From NCBI RefSeq assembly GCF_022682495.2, contig NW_026527313.1, forward strand, positions 682,001-746,000: a stretch of 64,000 bases of DNA, read 5' to 3'. Shown here piece after piece: positions 1 to 9,690 of the stretch. Every line of letters starts with the position of its first letter. The first letter of the stretch is position 1. Position numbers and translations under genes: made by a program. The notes beneath the pieces are model-generated. The model saw nothing but the letters and a program-made list of their open reading frames with translations. It was not told the origin of the DNA and searched no databases. The stretch comes from Desmodus rotundus (taxonomy: Eukaryota > Chordata > Mammalia > Chiroptera > Phyllostomidae).

Positions 1-207
1 CAGGGGGATCTTCGCAGTGGTGGGGACGGGACGGAGGGGTCTGCGTGTTTGCAGCCACGTAGGCCAGTTGCTCGCACCCGGGCCCCAAGTGTCCCAGCTC
101 CATGGACGAGGTGGGCCGCTTATGGCGGGATGCAGGCGTCCTTCGGGGGTCAGGGGACGGCGTGGGCACTCCCCGGGCGAGAGAGGGCGCCTGGGACCCG
201 AGAGAGC

Positions 208-694
208 CCCGGGGAGAGTCCGAGGCCTGGCCGCAGAGGCTGCCATAGCCTCCCCGGGCTCCTACCATGGGGCCTGACCGTGTTCGCCCGAGGCCCAGGT
301 TCACCGCAGGTGAATGCCTTTTGCGGACGCCAAGGACAGGAGGTCGCCGATTCCCTCACAGAGGTGGGGGTTCGAGCTCTGGGGGACTGAGGTCGCAGCG
401 GTCACACTCCATTTTTGGGTGGTTCCGCAGAGACTGGAGGGTTGAAGCGGCTGGGTCCAAGTCTGCCGCCTTGTGGCAGGGTGGGGGCTTTGCAGGCGAA
501 GCAAGGCTCTTAGCCTCCCAGGCGGGGCACAGGCCAGACTCCCCAAGGGAGAACCGGTCCTTGGTCGAGGGTCCCGCCCGCCCGCCCGGAACCGCTCCAC
601 CTGGCGCGGAACCGTGGCCGGCCCCTCTTCCAGGCACCAGGTCCCTAGTTCTTTCCTGGCACTCTGCCTCTGCGGGGGTGGGAGAGCTGCTGGG
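208..694. repeat. A-specific diverged core (representative copy)
   Basis: This is the 487-bp interval between the first and last fixed A/B differences (A 208 against B 1180, A 694 against B 1664). It aligns end to end with the 485-bp B core with many substitutions and small indels. No coding homology, transposon or RNA gene is recognised in it. It is nearly invariant among the A units, apart from markers such as A6410, C10384, T39166 and A41139. Confidence 0.85.
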
Positions 695-722
695 AAGTGT
701 GGTCCACGGGAAAACGCGCGGT

Positions 723-736
723 CCTCTGGGTGGCAG
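723..736 (+). promoter_or_regulatory. CTCF-like motif (representative copy)
   Basis: By eye the 14 bases CCTCTGGGTGGCAG match the CTCF core consensus CCASYAGRKGGCRS at 12 positions. The motif recurs in the same orientation in every A and B monomer (for example 1693-1706 and 2665-2678). A G-to-T change at 5583, 17235 and 30829 weakens the copies in dimers 3, 9 and 16. Binding is not shown by sequence alone. Confidence 0.35.
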
Positions 737-846
737 GGAGGGCCTCCGTTAACTCTGACACCAGCCCAGGGACCCTGTGGACCTGGCCTGATATCTCAAG
801 GGGGGGGCACGTTGCCCGGAGGGATGCTCTTGGGGTGGGGCCTGCC

Positions 847-858
847 TGCGCCTGCGCG
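847..858 (+). promoter_or_regulatory. NRF1-like motif next to a GC box (representative copy)
   Basis: TGCGCCTGCGCG matches 11 of 12 positions of the NRF1 consensus YGCGCAYGCGCR. A near-Sp1 site (CCCCGCC, 860-866) follows directly. The pair recurs in every monomer about 100 bp upstream of the palindrome centre (for example 1817-1828). In the e5 dimers (5, 11, 24, 26, 32) the GC box changes to CCTCGCC. A CpG-island-type promoter is possible, but no transcription evidence is available. Confidence 0.35.
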
Positions 859-923
859 GCCCCGCCTCTTGGCCCGAAACCACCCAGCCGCGGCTCGGAC
901 AAAAGCCATCTCCTGGGGGCCTC

Positions 924-979
924 CCCCCTGTTCTTCCATCCGTAAAGGGGGACCCCTTTACGGATGGAAGAACAGGGGG
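924..979. repeat. Monomer palindrome, 27-bp perfect arms with 2-base spacer
   Basis: Left arm 924-950 and right arm 953-979 are exact reverse complements around GA 951-952. The arms run from CCCCCTGTTCTT to GTAAAGGGG. There is one copy per monomer, 65 in the window. A-to-B centres are at 951-952 plus multiples of 1,942 as far as 33965-33966, then 35909-35910 plus multiples of 1,942 as far as 63097-63098. B-to-A centres are at 1921-1922 plus multiples of 1,942 as far as 32993-32994, then 34937-34938 plus multiples of 1,942 as far as 62125-62126. All but four look perfect by eye. The arms could form a hairpin in RNA or single-stranded DNA, or a cruciform in supercoiled DNA (inference). Confidence 0.95.
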
Positions 980-993
980 ATCTTCGCAGTGGT

Positions 994-1019
994 GGGGACG
1001 GGACGGAGGGGTCTGCGGG
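994..1019 (+). other. G-quadruplex-type motif (representative copy)
   Basis: Four runs of at least three Gs (994-997, 1000-1002, 1008-1011, 1017-1019) are separated by loops of 2, 5 and 5 bases, which satisfies the usual G3+N1-7 pattern. It recurs in every monomer 42 bases after the palindrome centre. The last run is broken in dimers 1 and 7 (T46, T11698) and in the B unit of dimer 19 (T35977). Folding is a prediction only. Confidence 0.55.
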
Positions 1020-1546
1020 TTTGCAGCCACGTAGGCCAGTTGCTCGCACCCCGGCCCCATGTGTCCCAGCTCCATGGACGAGGTGGGCCGCTTATGGCGG
1101 GATGCAGGCGTCCTGCGGGGGTCAGGGGACGGCGTGGGCACTCCCCGGGCGAGAGAGGGCGCCTGGGACCCGAGAGAGCACCCGGGAAAATGCCCAGCCC
1201 TGGCCCCCGGGGCTCCAGTGGCCTCCCCAGGCTCCTGCCGTGGGGCCTGGTCCCGCTCACCTGGGCCCAGGTTCTCCGCAGGTGAATGCCTTTTGCGGAC
1301 ACCAGGGACCACAGGCCGCGGATCCCTTCACGGGCAGGGGGGGTTCGAGCTCTGTGGGACCCAGGTCGCAGCGCACACAGTCCCTTCTCGCAAAGTTCAG
1401 CCCAGACTTTAGAGAGTAGAAGCGTCTCGGTCCAAGTTTTCCGCCTCGGGGCAGGGTGGGGCCGTTTGAGCCAAGAGAGACTCTTAGCCCCCCAGGCAGG
1501 TCTCAGGCCCGAGACCCCCAGGGAGACCCGGTCCCTGGGCGTGGGT

Positions 1547-1570
1547 CCCGCCCGCCCGGGCCCGCCCCAC
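1547..1570. promoter_or_regulatory. GC-box cluster in the B core (representative copy)
   Basis: Three overlapping or adjacent CCCGCCC-type cores lie in 1547-1570, each an Sp1/KLF-type site on the reverse strand. It recurs in each B unit. One copy is altered by G34565 in dimer 18. The matching part of the A core has a similar CCCGCCC run (for example 574-585). Confidence 0.35.
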
Positions 1571-1893
1571 CTGGCCCGGAACCGTGGCCGGCCCCTCTTC
1601 CCGGCCCCAGGTCCCTAGCTCTTCCCTGGCACTCTGCCTCTGGCGGGGTGGGAGACGGGCTGGCAAGTGTGGTCCACGGGAAAACGCGCGGTCCTCTGGG
1701 TGGCAGGGAGGGCCTCCGTTAACTCTGACACCAGCCCAGGGACCCTGTGGACCTGACCTGATATCTCAAGGGGGGGGCACGTTGCCCGGAGGGATGCTCT
1801 TGTGGTGGGGCCTGCCTGCGCCTGCGCGGCCCCGCCTCTTGGCCCGAAACCACCCAGCCGCGGCTCCGACAAAAGCCATCTCCTGGGGGCCTC

Positions 1894-1949
1894 CCACCTG
1901 TTCTTCCATCCGTAAAGGGGGACCCCTTTACGGATGGAAGAACAGGGGG
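1894..1949. repeat. Palindrome with one arm mismatch (A1896)
   Basis: The C run of the left arm reads CCCACCTG, so the third arm base no longer pairs. The rest of the arms, 1897-1920 and 1923-1946, still pair. Confidence 0.93.
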
Positions 1950-2894
1950 ATCTTCGCAGTGGTGGGGACGGGACGGAGGGGTCTGCGGGTTTGCAGCCAC
2001 GTAGGCCAGTTGCTGGCACCCCGGCCCCATGTGTCCCAGCTCCATGGACGAGGTGGGCCGCTTATTGCGGGATGCAGGCGTCCTGCGGGGGTCAGGGGAC
2101 GGCGTGGGCACTCCCCGGGCGAGAGAGGGCGCCTGGGACCCGAGAGAGCCCCGGGGAGAGTCCGAGGCCTGGCCGCAGAGGCTGCCATTGCCTCCCCGGG
2201 CTCCTACCATGGGGCCTGACCGTGTTCGCCCGAGGCCCAGGTTCACCGCAGGTGAATGCCTTTTGCGGACGCCAAGGACAGGAGGTCGCCGATTCCCTCA
2301 CAGAGGTGGGGGTTCGAGCTCTGGGGGACTGAGGTCGCAGCGGTCACACTCCATTTTTGGGTGGTTCCGCAGAGACTGGAGGGTTGAAGCGGCTGGGTCC
2401 AAGTCTGCCGCCTTGTGGCAGGGTGGGGGCTTTGCAGGCGAAGCAAGGCTCTTAGCCTCCCAGGCGGGGCACAGGCCAGACTCCCCAAGGGAGAACCGGT
2501 CCTTGGTCGAGGGTCCCGCCCGCCCGCCCGGAACCGCTCCACCTGGCGCGGAACCGTGGCCGGCCCCTCTTCCAGGCACCAGGTCCCTAGTTCTTTCCTG
2601 GCACTCTGCCTCTGCGGGGGTGGGAGAGCTGCTGGGAAGTGTGGTCCACGGGAAAACGCGCGGTCCTCTGGGTGGCAGGGAGGGCCTCCGTTAACTCTGA
2701 CACCAGCCCAGGGACCCTGTGGACCTGGCCTGATATCTCAAGGGGGGGGCACGTTGCCCGGAGGGATGCTCTTGGGGTGGGGCCTGCCTGCGCCTGCGCG
2801 GCCCCGCCTCTTGGCCCGAAACCACCCAGCCGCGGCTCGGACAAAAGCCATCTCCTGGGGGCCTCCCCCCTGTTCTTCCATCCGTAAAGGGGGA
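1923..2894 (+). repeat. Type A monomer, reference copy (972 bp)
   Basis: This is the first complete A unit. Layout: right palindrome arm 1923-1949; G-quadruplex-type motif 1964-1989; shared segment to 2149; A-specific core 2150-2636; shared segment from 2637 with near-CTCF motif 2665-2678 and near-NRF1 motif 2789-2800; left arm 2866-2892; spacer GA 2893-2894. The A core is recognised by GAGCCCCGGGGAGAGTCC, by CACTCCATTTTTGGG and by GAGAGCTGCTGGGAAG. The A core and the A end are almost invariant between dimers, while the A start is one of the most variable parts of the array. Confidence 0.95.
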
Positions 2895-3864
2895 CCCCTT
2901 TACGGATGGAAGAACAGGGGGATCTTCGCAGTGGTGGGGACGGGACGGAGGGGTCTGCGGGTTTGCAGCCACGTAGGCCAGTTGCTCGCACCCCGGCCCC
3001 ATGTGTCCCAGCTCCATGGACGAGGTGGGCCGCTTATGGCGGGATGCAGGCGTCCTGCGGGGGTCAGGGGACGGCGTGGGCACTCCCCGGGCGAGAGAGG
3101 GCGCCTGGGACCCGAGAGAGCACCCGGGAAAATGCCCAGCCCTGGCCCCCGGGGCTCCAGTGGCCTCCCCAGGCTCCTGCCGTGGGGCCTGGTCCCGCTC
3201 ACCTGGGCCCAGGTTCTCCGCAGGTGAATGCCTTTTGCGGACACCAGGGACCACAGGCCGCGGATCCCTTCACGGGCAGGGGGGGTTCGAGCTCTGTGGG
3301 ACCCAGGTCGCAGCGCACACAGTCCCTTCTCGCAAAGTTCAGCCCAGACTTTAGAGAGTAGAAGCGTCTCGGTCCAAGTTTTCCGCCTCGGGGCAGGGTG
3401 GGGCCGTTTGAGCCAAGAGAGACTCTTAGCCCCCCAGGCAGGTCTCAGGCCCGAGACCCCCAGGGAGACCCGGTCCCTGGGCGTGGGTCCCGCCCGCCCG
3501 GGCCCGCCCCACCTGGCCCGGAACCGTGGCCGGCCCCTCTTCCCGGCCCCAGGTCCCTAGCTCTTCCCTGGCACTCTGCCTCTGGCGGGGTGGGAGACGG
3601 GCTGGCAAGTGTGGTCCACGGGAAAACGCGCGGTCCTCTGGGTGGCAGGGAGGGCCTCCGTTAACTCTGACACCAGCCCAGGGACCCTGTGCACCTGGCC
3701 TGATATCTCAAGGGAGGGGCACGTTGCCCGGAGGGATGCTCTTGGGGTGGGGCCTGCTTGCGCCTGCGCGGCCCCGCCTCTTGGCCCGAAACCACCCAGC
3801 CGCGGCTCGGACAAAAGCTATCTCCTGGGGGCCTCCCCCCTGTTCTTCCATCCGTAAAGGGGGA
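1923..3864 (+). repeat. Dimer 2, beta/e2
   Basis: A 1923-2894, B 2895-3864. The start has TTATTGCGG and GCTGCCATTG, a combination shared only with dimer 8. The B end has GTGCAC, GGGAGGGG, CCTGCTTG and AAAGCTATC. Confidence 0.95.
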
Positions 3865-5806
3865 CCCCTTTACGGATGGAAGAACAGGGGGATCTTCGCA
3901 GTGGTGGGGACGGGACGGAGGGGTCTGCGGGTTTGCAGCCACGTAGGCCAGTTGCTGGCACCCCGGCCCCATGTGTCCCAGCTCCATGGACGAGGTGGGC
4001 CGCTTATGGCGGGATGCAGGCGTCCTGCGGGGGTCAGGGGACGGCGTGGGCACTCCCCGGGCGAGAGAGGGCGCCTGGGACCCGAGAGAGCCCCGGGGAG
4101 AGTCCGAGGCCTGGCCGCAGAGGCTGCCATTGCCTCCCCGGGCTCCTACCATGGGGCCTGACCGTGTTCGCCCGAGGCCCAGGTTCACCGCAGGTGAATG
4201 CCTTTTGCGGACGCCAAGGACAGGAGGTCGCCGATTCCCTCACAGAGGTGGGGGTTCGAGCTCTGGGGGACTGAGGTCGCAGCGGTCACACTCCATTTTT
4301 GGGTGGTTCCGCAGAGACTGGAGGGTTGAAGCGGCTGGGTCCAAGTCTGCCGCCTTGTGGCAGGGTGGGGGCTTTGCAGGCGAAGCAAGGCTCTTAGCCT
4401 CCCAGGCGGGGCACAGGCCAGACTCCCCAAGGGAGAACCGGTCCTTGGTCGAGGGTCCCGCCCGCCCGCCCGGAACCGCTCCACCTGGCGCGGAACCGTG
4501 GCCGGCCCCTCTTCCAGGCACCAGGTCCCTAGTTCTTTCCTGGCACTCTGCCTCTGCGGGGGTGGGAGAGCTGCTGGGAAGTGTGGTCCACGGGAAAACG
4601 CGCGGTCCTCTGGGTGGCAGGGAGGGCCTCCGTTAACTCTGACACCAGCCCAGGGACCCTGTGGACCTGGCCTGATATCTCAAGGGGGGGGCACGTTGCC
4701 CGGAGGGATGCTCTTGGGGTGGGGCCTGCCTGCGCCTGCGCGGCCCCGCCTCTTGGCCCGAAACCACCCAGCCGCGGCTCGGACAAAAGCCATCTCCTGG
4801 GGGCCTCCCCCCTGTTCTTCCATCCGTAAAGGGGGACCCCTTTACGGATGGAAGAACAGGGGGATCTTCGCAGTGGTTGGGACGGGACGGAGGGGTCTGC
4901 GGGTTTGCAGCCACGTAGGCCAGTTGCTCGCACCCCGGCCCCATGTGTCCCAGCTCCATGGACGAGGTGGGCCGCTTATGGCGGGATGCAGGCATCCTGC
5001 GGGGGTCAGGGGACGGCGTGGGCACTCCCCGGGCGAGAGAGGGCGCCTGGGGCCCGAGAGAGCACCCGGGAAAATGCCCAGCCCTGGCCCCCGGGGCTCC
5101 AGTGGCCTCCCCAGGCTCCTGCCGTGGGGCCTGGTCCCGCTCACCTGGGCCCAGGTTCTCCGCAGGTGAATGCCTTTTGCGGACACCAGGGACCACAGGC
5201 CGCGGATCCCTTCACGGGCAGGGGGGGTTCGAGCTCTGTGGGACCCAGGTCGCAGCGCACACAGTCCCTTCTCGCAAAGTTCAGCCCAGACTTTAGAGAG
5301 TAGAAGCGTCTCGGTCCAAGTTTTCCGCCTCGGGGCAGGGTGGGGCCGTTTGAGCCAAGAGAGACTCTTAGCCCCCCAGGCAGGTCTCAGGCCCGAGACC
5401 CCCAGGGAGACCCGGTCCCTGGGCGTGGGTCCCGCCCGCCCGGGCCCGCCCCACCTGGCCCGGAACCGTGGCCGGCCCCTCTTCCCGGCCCCAGGTCCCT
5501 AGCTCTTCCCTGGCACTCTGCCTCTGGCGGGGTGGGAGACGGGCTGGCAAGTGTGGTCCACGGGAAAACGCGCGGTCCTCTGTGTGGCAGGGAGGGCCTC
5601 CGTTAACTCTGACACCAGCCCAGGTACCCTGTGCACCTGGCCTGATATCTCAAGGGGGGGGCACGTTGCCCGGAGGGATGCTCTTGGGGTGGGGCCTGCC
5701 TGCGCCTGCGCGGCCCCGCCTCTTGGCCCGAAACCACCCAGCCGCGGCTCGGACAAAAGCCATCTCCTGGGGGCCTCCCCCCTGTTCTTCCATCCGTAAA
5801 GGGGGA
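3865..5806 (+). repeat. Dimer 3, gamma/e3
   Basis: A 3865-4836, B 4837-5806. The B start has GTGGTTGGG, A4994 (GGCATCC) and G5052 (CTGGGGCCC), a trio found only here and in dimers 9 and 16. The B end has T5583 (CTGTGTGGC), which also weakens the near-CTCF motif. T5625 is private. Confidence 0.95.
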
Positions 5807-7748
5807 CCCCTTTACGGATGGAAGAACAGGGGGATCTTCGCAGTGGTGGGGACGGGACGGAGGGGTCTGCGGGTTTGCAGCCACGTAGGCCAGTTGCTCG
5901 CACCCGGGCCCCATGTGTCCCAGCTCCATGGACGAGGTGGGCCGCTTATGGCGGGATGCAGGCGTCCTTCGGGGGTCAGGGGACGGCGTGGGCACTCCCC
6001 GGGCGAGAGAGGGCGCCTGGGACCCGAGAGAGCCCCGGGGAGAGTCCGAGGCCTGGCCGCAGAGGCTGCCATAGCCTCCCCGGGCTCCTACCATGGGGCC
6101 TGACCGTGTTCGCCCGAGGCCCAGGTTCACCGCAGGTGAATGCCTTTTGCGGACGCCAAGGACAGGAGGTCGCCGATTCCCTCACAGAGGTGGGGGTTCG
6201 AGCTCTGGGGGACTGAGGTCGCAGCGGTCACACTCCATTTTTGGGTGGTTCCGCAGAGACTGGAGGGTTGAAGCGGCTGGGTCCAAGTCTGCCGCCTTGT
6301 GGCAGGGTGGGGGCTTTGCAGGCGAAGCAAGGCTCTTAGCCTCCCAGGCGGGGCACAGGCCAGACTCCCCAAGGGAGAACCGGTCCTTGGTCGAGGGTCC
6401 CGCCCGCCCACCCGGAACCGCTCCACCTGGCGCGGAACCGTGGCCGGCCCCTCTTCCAGGCACCAGGTCCCTAGTTCTTTCCTGGCACTCTGCCTCTGCG
6501 GGGGTGGGAGAGCTGCTGGGAAGTGTGGTCCACGGGAAAACGCGCGGTCCTCTGGGTGGCAGGGAGGGCCTCCGTTAACTCTGACACCAGCCCAGGGACC
6601 CTGTGGACCTGGCCTGATATCTCAAGGGGGGGGCACGTTGCCCGGAGGGATGCTCTTGGGGTGGGGCCTGCCTGCGCCTGCGCGGCCCCGCCTCTTGGCC
6701 CGAAACCACCCAGCCGCGGCTCGGACAAAAGCCATCTCCTGGGGGCCTCCCCCCTGTTCTTCCATCCGTAAAGGGGGACCCCTTTACGGATGGAAGAACA
6801 GGGGGATCTTCGCAGTGGTGGGGACGGGACGGAGGGGTCTGCGGGTTTGCAGCCACGTAGGCCAGTTGCTCGCACCCCGGCCCCATGTGTCCCAGCTCCA
6901 TGGACGAGGTGGGCCGCTTATGGCGGGATGCAGGCGTCCTGCGGGGGTCAGGGGACGGCGTGGGCACTCCCCGGGCGAGAGAGGGCGCCTGGGACCCGAG
7001 AGAGCACCCGGGAAAATGCCCAGCCCTGGCCCCCGGGGCTCCAGTGGCCTCCCCAGGCTCCTGCCGTGGGGCCTGGTCCCGCTCACCTGGGCCCAGGTTC
7101 TCCGCAGGTGAATGCCTTTTGCGGACACCAGGGACCACAGGCCGCGGATCCCTTCACGGGCAGGGGGGGTTCGAGCTCTGTGGGACCCAGGTCGCAGCGC
7201 ACACAGTCCCTTCTCGCAAAGTTCAGCCCAGACTTTAGAGAGTAGAAGCGTCTCGGTCCAAGTTTTCCGCCTCGGGGCAGGGTGGGGCCGTTTGAGCCAA
7301 GAGAGACTCTTAGCCCCCCAGGCAGGTCTCAGGCCCGAGACCCCCAGGGAGACCCGGTCCCTGGGCGTGGGTCCCGCCCGCCCGGGCCCGCCCCACCTGG
7401 CCCGGAACCGTGGCCGGCCCCTCTTCCCGGCCCCAGGTCCCTAGCTCTTCCCTGGCACTCTGCCTCTGGCGGGGTGGGAGACGGGCTGGCAAGTGTGGTC
7501 CACGGGAAAACGCGCGGTCCTCTGGGTGGCAGGGAGGGCCTCCGTTAACTCTGACACCAGCCCAGGGACCCTGTGCACCTGGCCTGATATCTCAAGGGGG
7601 GGGCACGTTGCCCGGAGGGATGCTCTTGTGGTGGGGCCTGCCTGCGCCTGCGCGGCCCCGCCTCTTGGCCCGAAACCACCCAGCCGCGGCTCGGACAAAA
7701 GCCATCTCCTGGGGGCCTCCCCCCTGTTCTTCCATCCGTAAAGGGGGA
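5807..7748 (+). repeat. Dimer 4, alpha/e4
   Basis: A 5807-6778, B 6779-7748. A6410 (GCCCACCC) in the A core marks this type and recurs in dimers 10 and 17. The B end combines GTGCAC with CTTGTGG and GCTCGGAC. Confidence 0.95.
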
Positions 7749-9690
7749 CCCCTTTACGGATGGAAGAACAGGGGGATCTTCGCAGTGGTGGGGACGGGAC
7801 GGAGGGGTCTGCGGGTTTGCAGCCACGTAGGCCAGTTGCTCGCACCCGGGCCCCATGTGTCCCAGCTCCATGGACGAGGTGGGCCGCTTATGGCGGGATG
7901 CAGGCGTCCTTCGGGGGTCAGGGGACGGCTTGGGCACTCCCCGGGCGAGAGAGGGCGCCTGGGACCCGAGAGAGCCCCGGGGAGAGTCCGAGGCCTGGCC
8001 GCAGAGGCTGCCATAGCCTCCCCGGGCTCCTACCATGGGGCCTGACCGTGTTCGCCCGAGGCCCAGGTTCACCGCAGGTGAATGCCTTTTGCGGACGCCA
8101 AGGACAGGAGGTCGCCGATTCCCTCACAGAGGTGGGGGTTCGAGCTCTGGGGGACTGAGGTCGCAGCGGTCACACTCCATTTTTGGGTGGTTCCGCAGAG
8201 ACTGGAGGGTTGAAGCGGCTGGGTCCAAGTCTGCCGCCTTGTGGCAGGGTGGGGGCTTTGCAGGCGAAGCAAGGCTCTTAGCCTCCCAGGCGGGGCACAG
8301 GCCAGACTCCCCAAGGGAGAACCGGTCCTTGGTCGAGGGTCCCGCCCGCCCGCCCGGAACCGCTCCACCTGGCGCGGAACCGTGGCCGGCCCCTCTTCCA
8401 GGCACCAGGTCCCTAGTTCTTTCCTGGCACTCTGCCTCTGCGGGGGTGGGAGAGCTGCTGGGAAGTGTGGTCCACGGGAAAACGCGCGGTCCTCTGGGTG
8501 GCAGGGAGGGCCTCCGTTAACTCTGACACCAGCCCAGGGACCCTGTGGACCTGGCCTGATATCTCAAGGGGGGGGCACGTTGCCCGGAGGGATGCTCTTG
8601 GGGTGGGGCCTGCCTGCGCCTGCGCGGCCCCGCCTCTTGGCCCGAAACCACCCAGCCGCGGCTCGGACAAAAGCCATCTCCTGGGGGCCTCCCCCCTGTT
8701 CTTCCATCCGTAAAGGGGGACCCCTTTACGGATGGAAGAACAGGGGGATCTTCGCAGTGGTGGGGACGGGACGGAGGGGTCTGCGGGTTTGCAGCCACGT
8801 AGGCCAGTTGCTCGCACCCCGGCCCCATGTGTCCCAGCTCCATGGACGAGGTGGGCCGCTTATGGCGGGATGCAGGCGTCCTGCGGGGGTCAGGGGACGG
8901 CGTGGGCACTCCCCGGGCGAGAGAGGGCGCCTGGGACCCGAGAGAGCACCCGGGAAAATGCCCAGCCCTGGCCCCCGGGGCTCCAGTGGCCTCCCCAGGC
9001 TCCTGCCGTGGGGCCTGGTCCCGCTCACCTGGGCCCAGGTTCTCCGCAGGTGAATGCCTTTTGCGGACACCAGGGACCACAGGCCGCGGATCCCTTCACG
9101 GGCAGGGGGGGTTCGAGCTCTGTGGGACCCAGGTCGCAGCGCACACAGTCCCTTCTCGCAAAGTTCAGCCCAGACTTTAGAGAGTAGAAGCGTCTCGGTC
9201 CAAGTTTTCCGCCTCGGGGCAGGGTGGGGCCGTTTGAGCCAAGAGAGACTCTTAGCCCCCCAGGCAGGTCTCAGGCCCGAGACCCCCAGGGAGACCCGGT
9301 CCCTGGGCGTGGGTCCCGCCCGCCCGGGCCCGCCCCACCTGGCCCGGAACCGTGGCCGGCCCCTCTTCCCGGCCCCAGGTCCCTAGCTCTTCCCTGGCAC
9401 TCTGCCTCTGGCGGGGTGGGAGACGGGCTGGCAAGTGTGGTCCACGGGAAAACGCGCGGTCCTCTGGGTGGCAGGGAGGGCCTCCGTTAACTCTGACACC
9501 AGCCCAGGGACCCTGTGGACCTGACCTGATATCTCAAGCGGGGGGCACGTTGCCCGGAGGGATGCTCTTGTGGTGGGGCCTGCCTGCGCCTGCGCGGCCT
9601 CGCCTCTTGGCCCGAAACCACCCAGCCGCGGCTCCGACAAAAGCCATCTCCTGGGGGCCTCCCCCCTGTTCTTCCATCCGTAAAGGGGGA
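7749..9690 (+). repeat. Dimer 5, alphaT/e5
   Basis: A 7749-8720, B 8721-9690. T7930 (CGGCTTGGG) marks the A start. The B end has GTGGACCTGACC, AAGCGGGGGG and CGGCCTCGCC. Confidence 0.95.

Larger units (their letters stand above)
695..1179. repeat. A/B-shared half-monomer centred near the palindrome (representative copy)
   Basis: This 485-bp interval spans the A-to-B junction and contains the CTCF-like, NRF1-like, palindrome and G-quadruplex features. The corresponding B-to-A interval (1665-2149) is almost the same sequence, with only polymorphic and no obvious fixed differences. The palindrome centre at 951-952 lies close to the interval midpoint of 937. Confidence 0.85.
1..1922 (+). repeat. 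Dimer 1 (partial A + B), alpha/e1
   Basis: A occupies 1-952 and lacks its first 20 bp at the window edge; B is 953-1922. T46 (GCGTGTTT in place of GCGGGTTT) is shared only with dimer 7. A88 is private. The B end carries A1896, which puts one mismatch in the palindrome arm. Confidence 0.95.
953..1922 (+). repeat. Type B monomer, reference copy (970 bp)
   Basis: This is the first complete B unit. In order it holds: right palindrome arm 953-979; a G-quadruplex-type motif 994-1019; the segment shared with A up to 1179; a B-specific core 1180-1664; a GC-box run 1547-1570 inside that core; the second shared segment from 1665 with a near-CTCF motif 1693-1706 and a near-NRF1 motif 1817-1828; left arm 1894-1920; spacer GA 1921-1922. 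The B core is recognised by GAGCACCCGGGAAAATG, by AGAGAGTAGAAGCG and by GACGGGCTGGCAAG. It aligns to the A core but with frequent substitutions and a 2-bp net shortening. No coding role is evident. Confidence 0.95.

Noticed and set aside
1..971. A 485-bp internal subrepeat making the monomer itself a duplicated unit
   Set aside because: The two halves have equal length, but I could not align the shared half with the core; landmark words occur once per 971 bp.
924..979. Palindrome as a bacterial-type transcription terminator or as transposon terminal inverted repeats
   Set aside because: There is no T run after the hairpin; the arms abut each other instead of flanking a body, and no target-site duplication or transposase frame is visible.
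473..1285. The 270-codon open frame (and its roughly 32 copies) as a protein-coding gene
   Set aside because: The translation is low-complexity Pro/Gly/Arg/Ser-rich with no recognisable domain; all frames on both strands are similarly open because the DNA is GC-rich and stop-poor, and the frame depends on reading through the palindrome.
1270..1290. CCGCAGGTGAATG as a splice acceptor/donor pair of a small exon
   Set aside because: It resembles CAG|G and GTGAAT splice words, but a 0-length exon is not meaningful, and I saw no AATAAA polyadenylation signal or other gene structure in the monomer.
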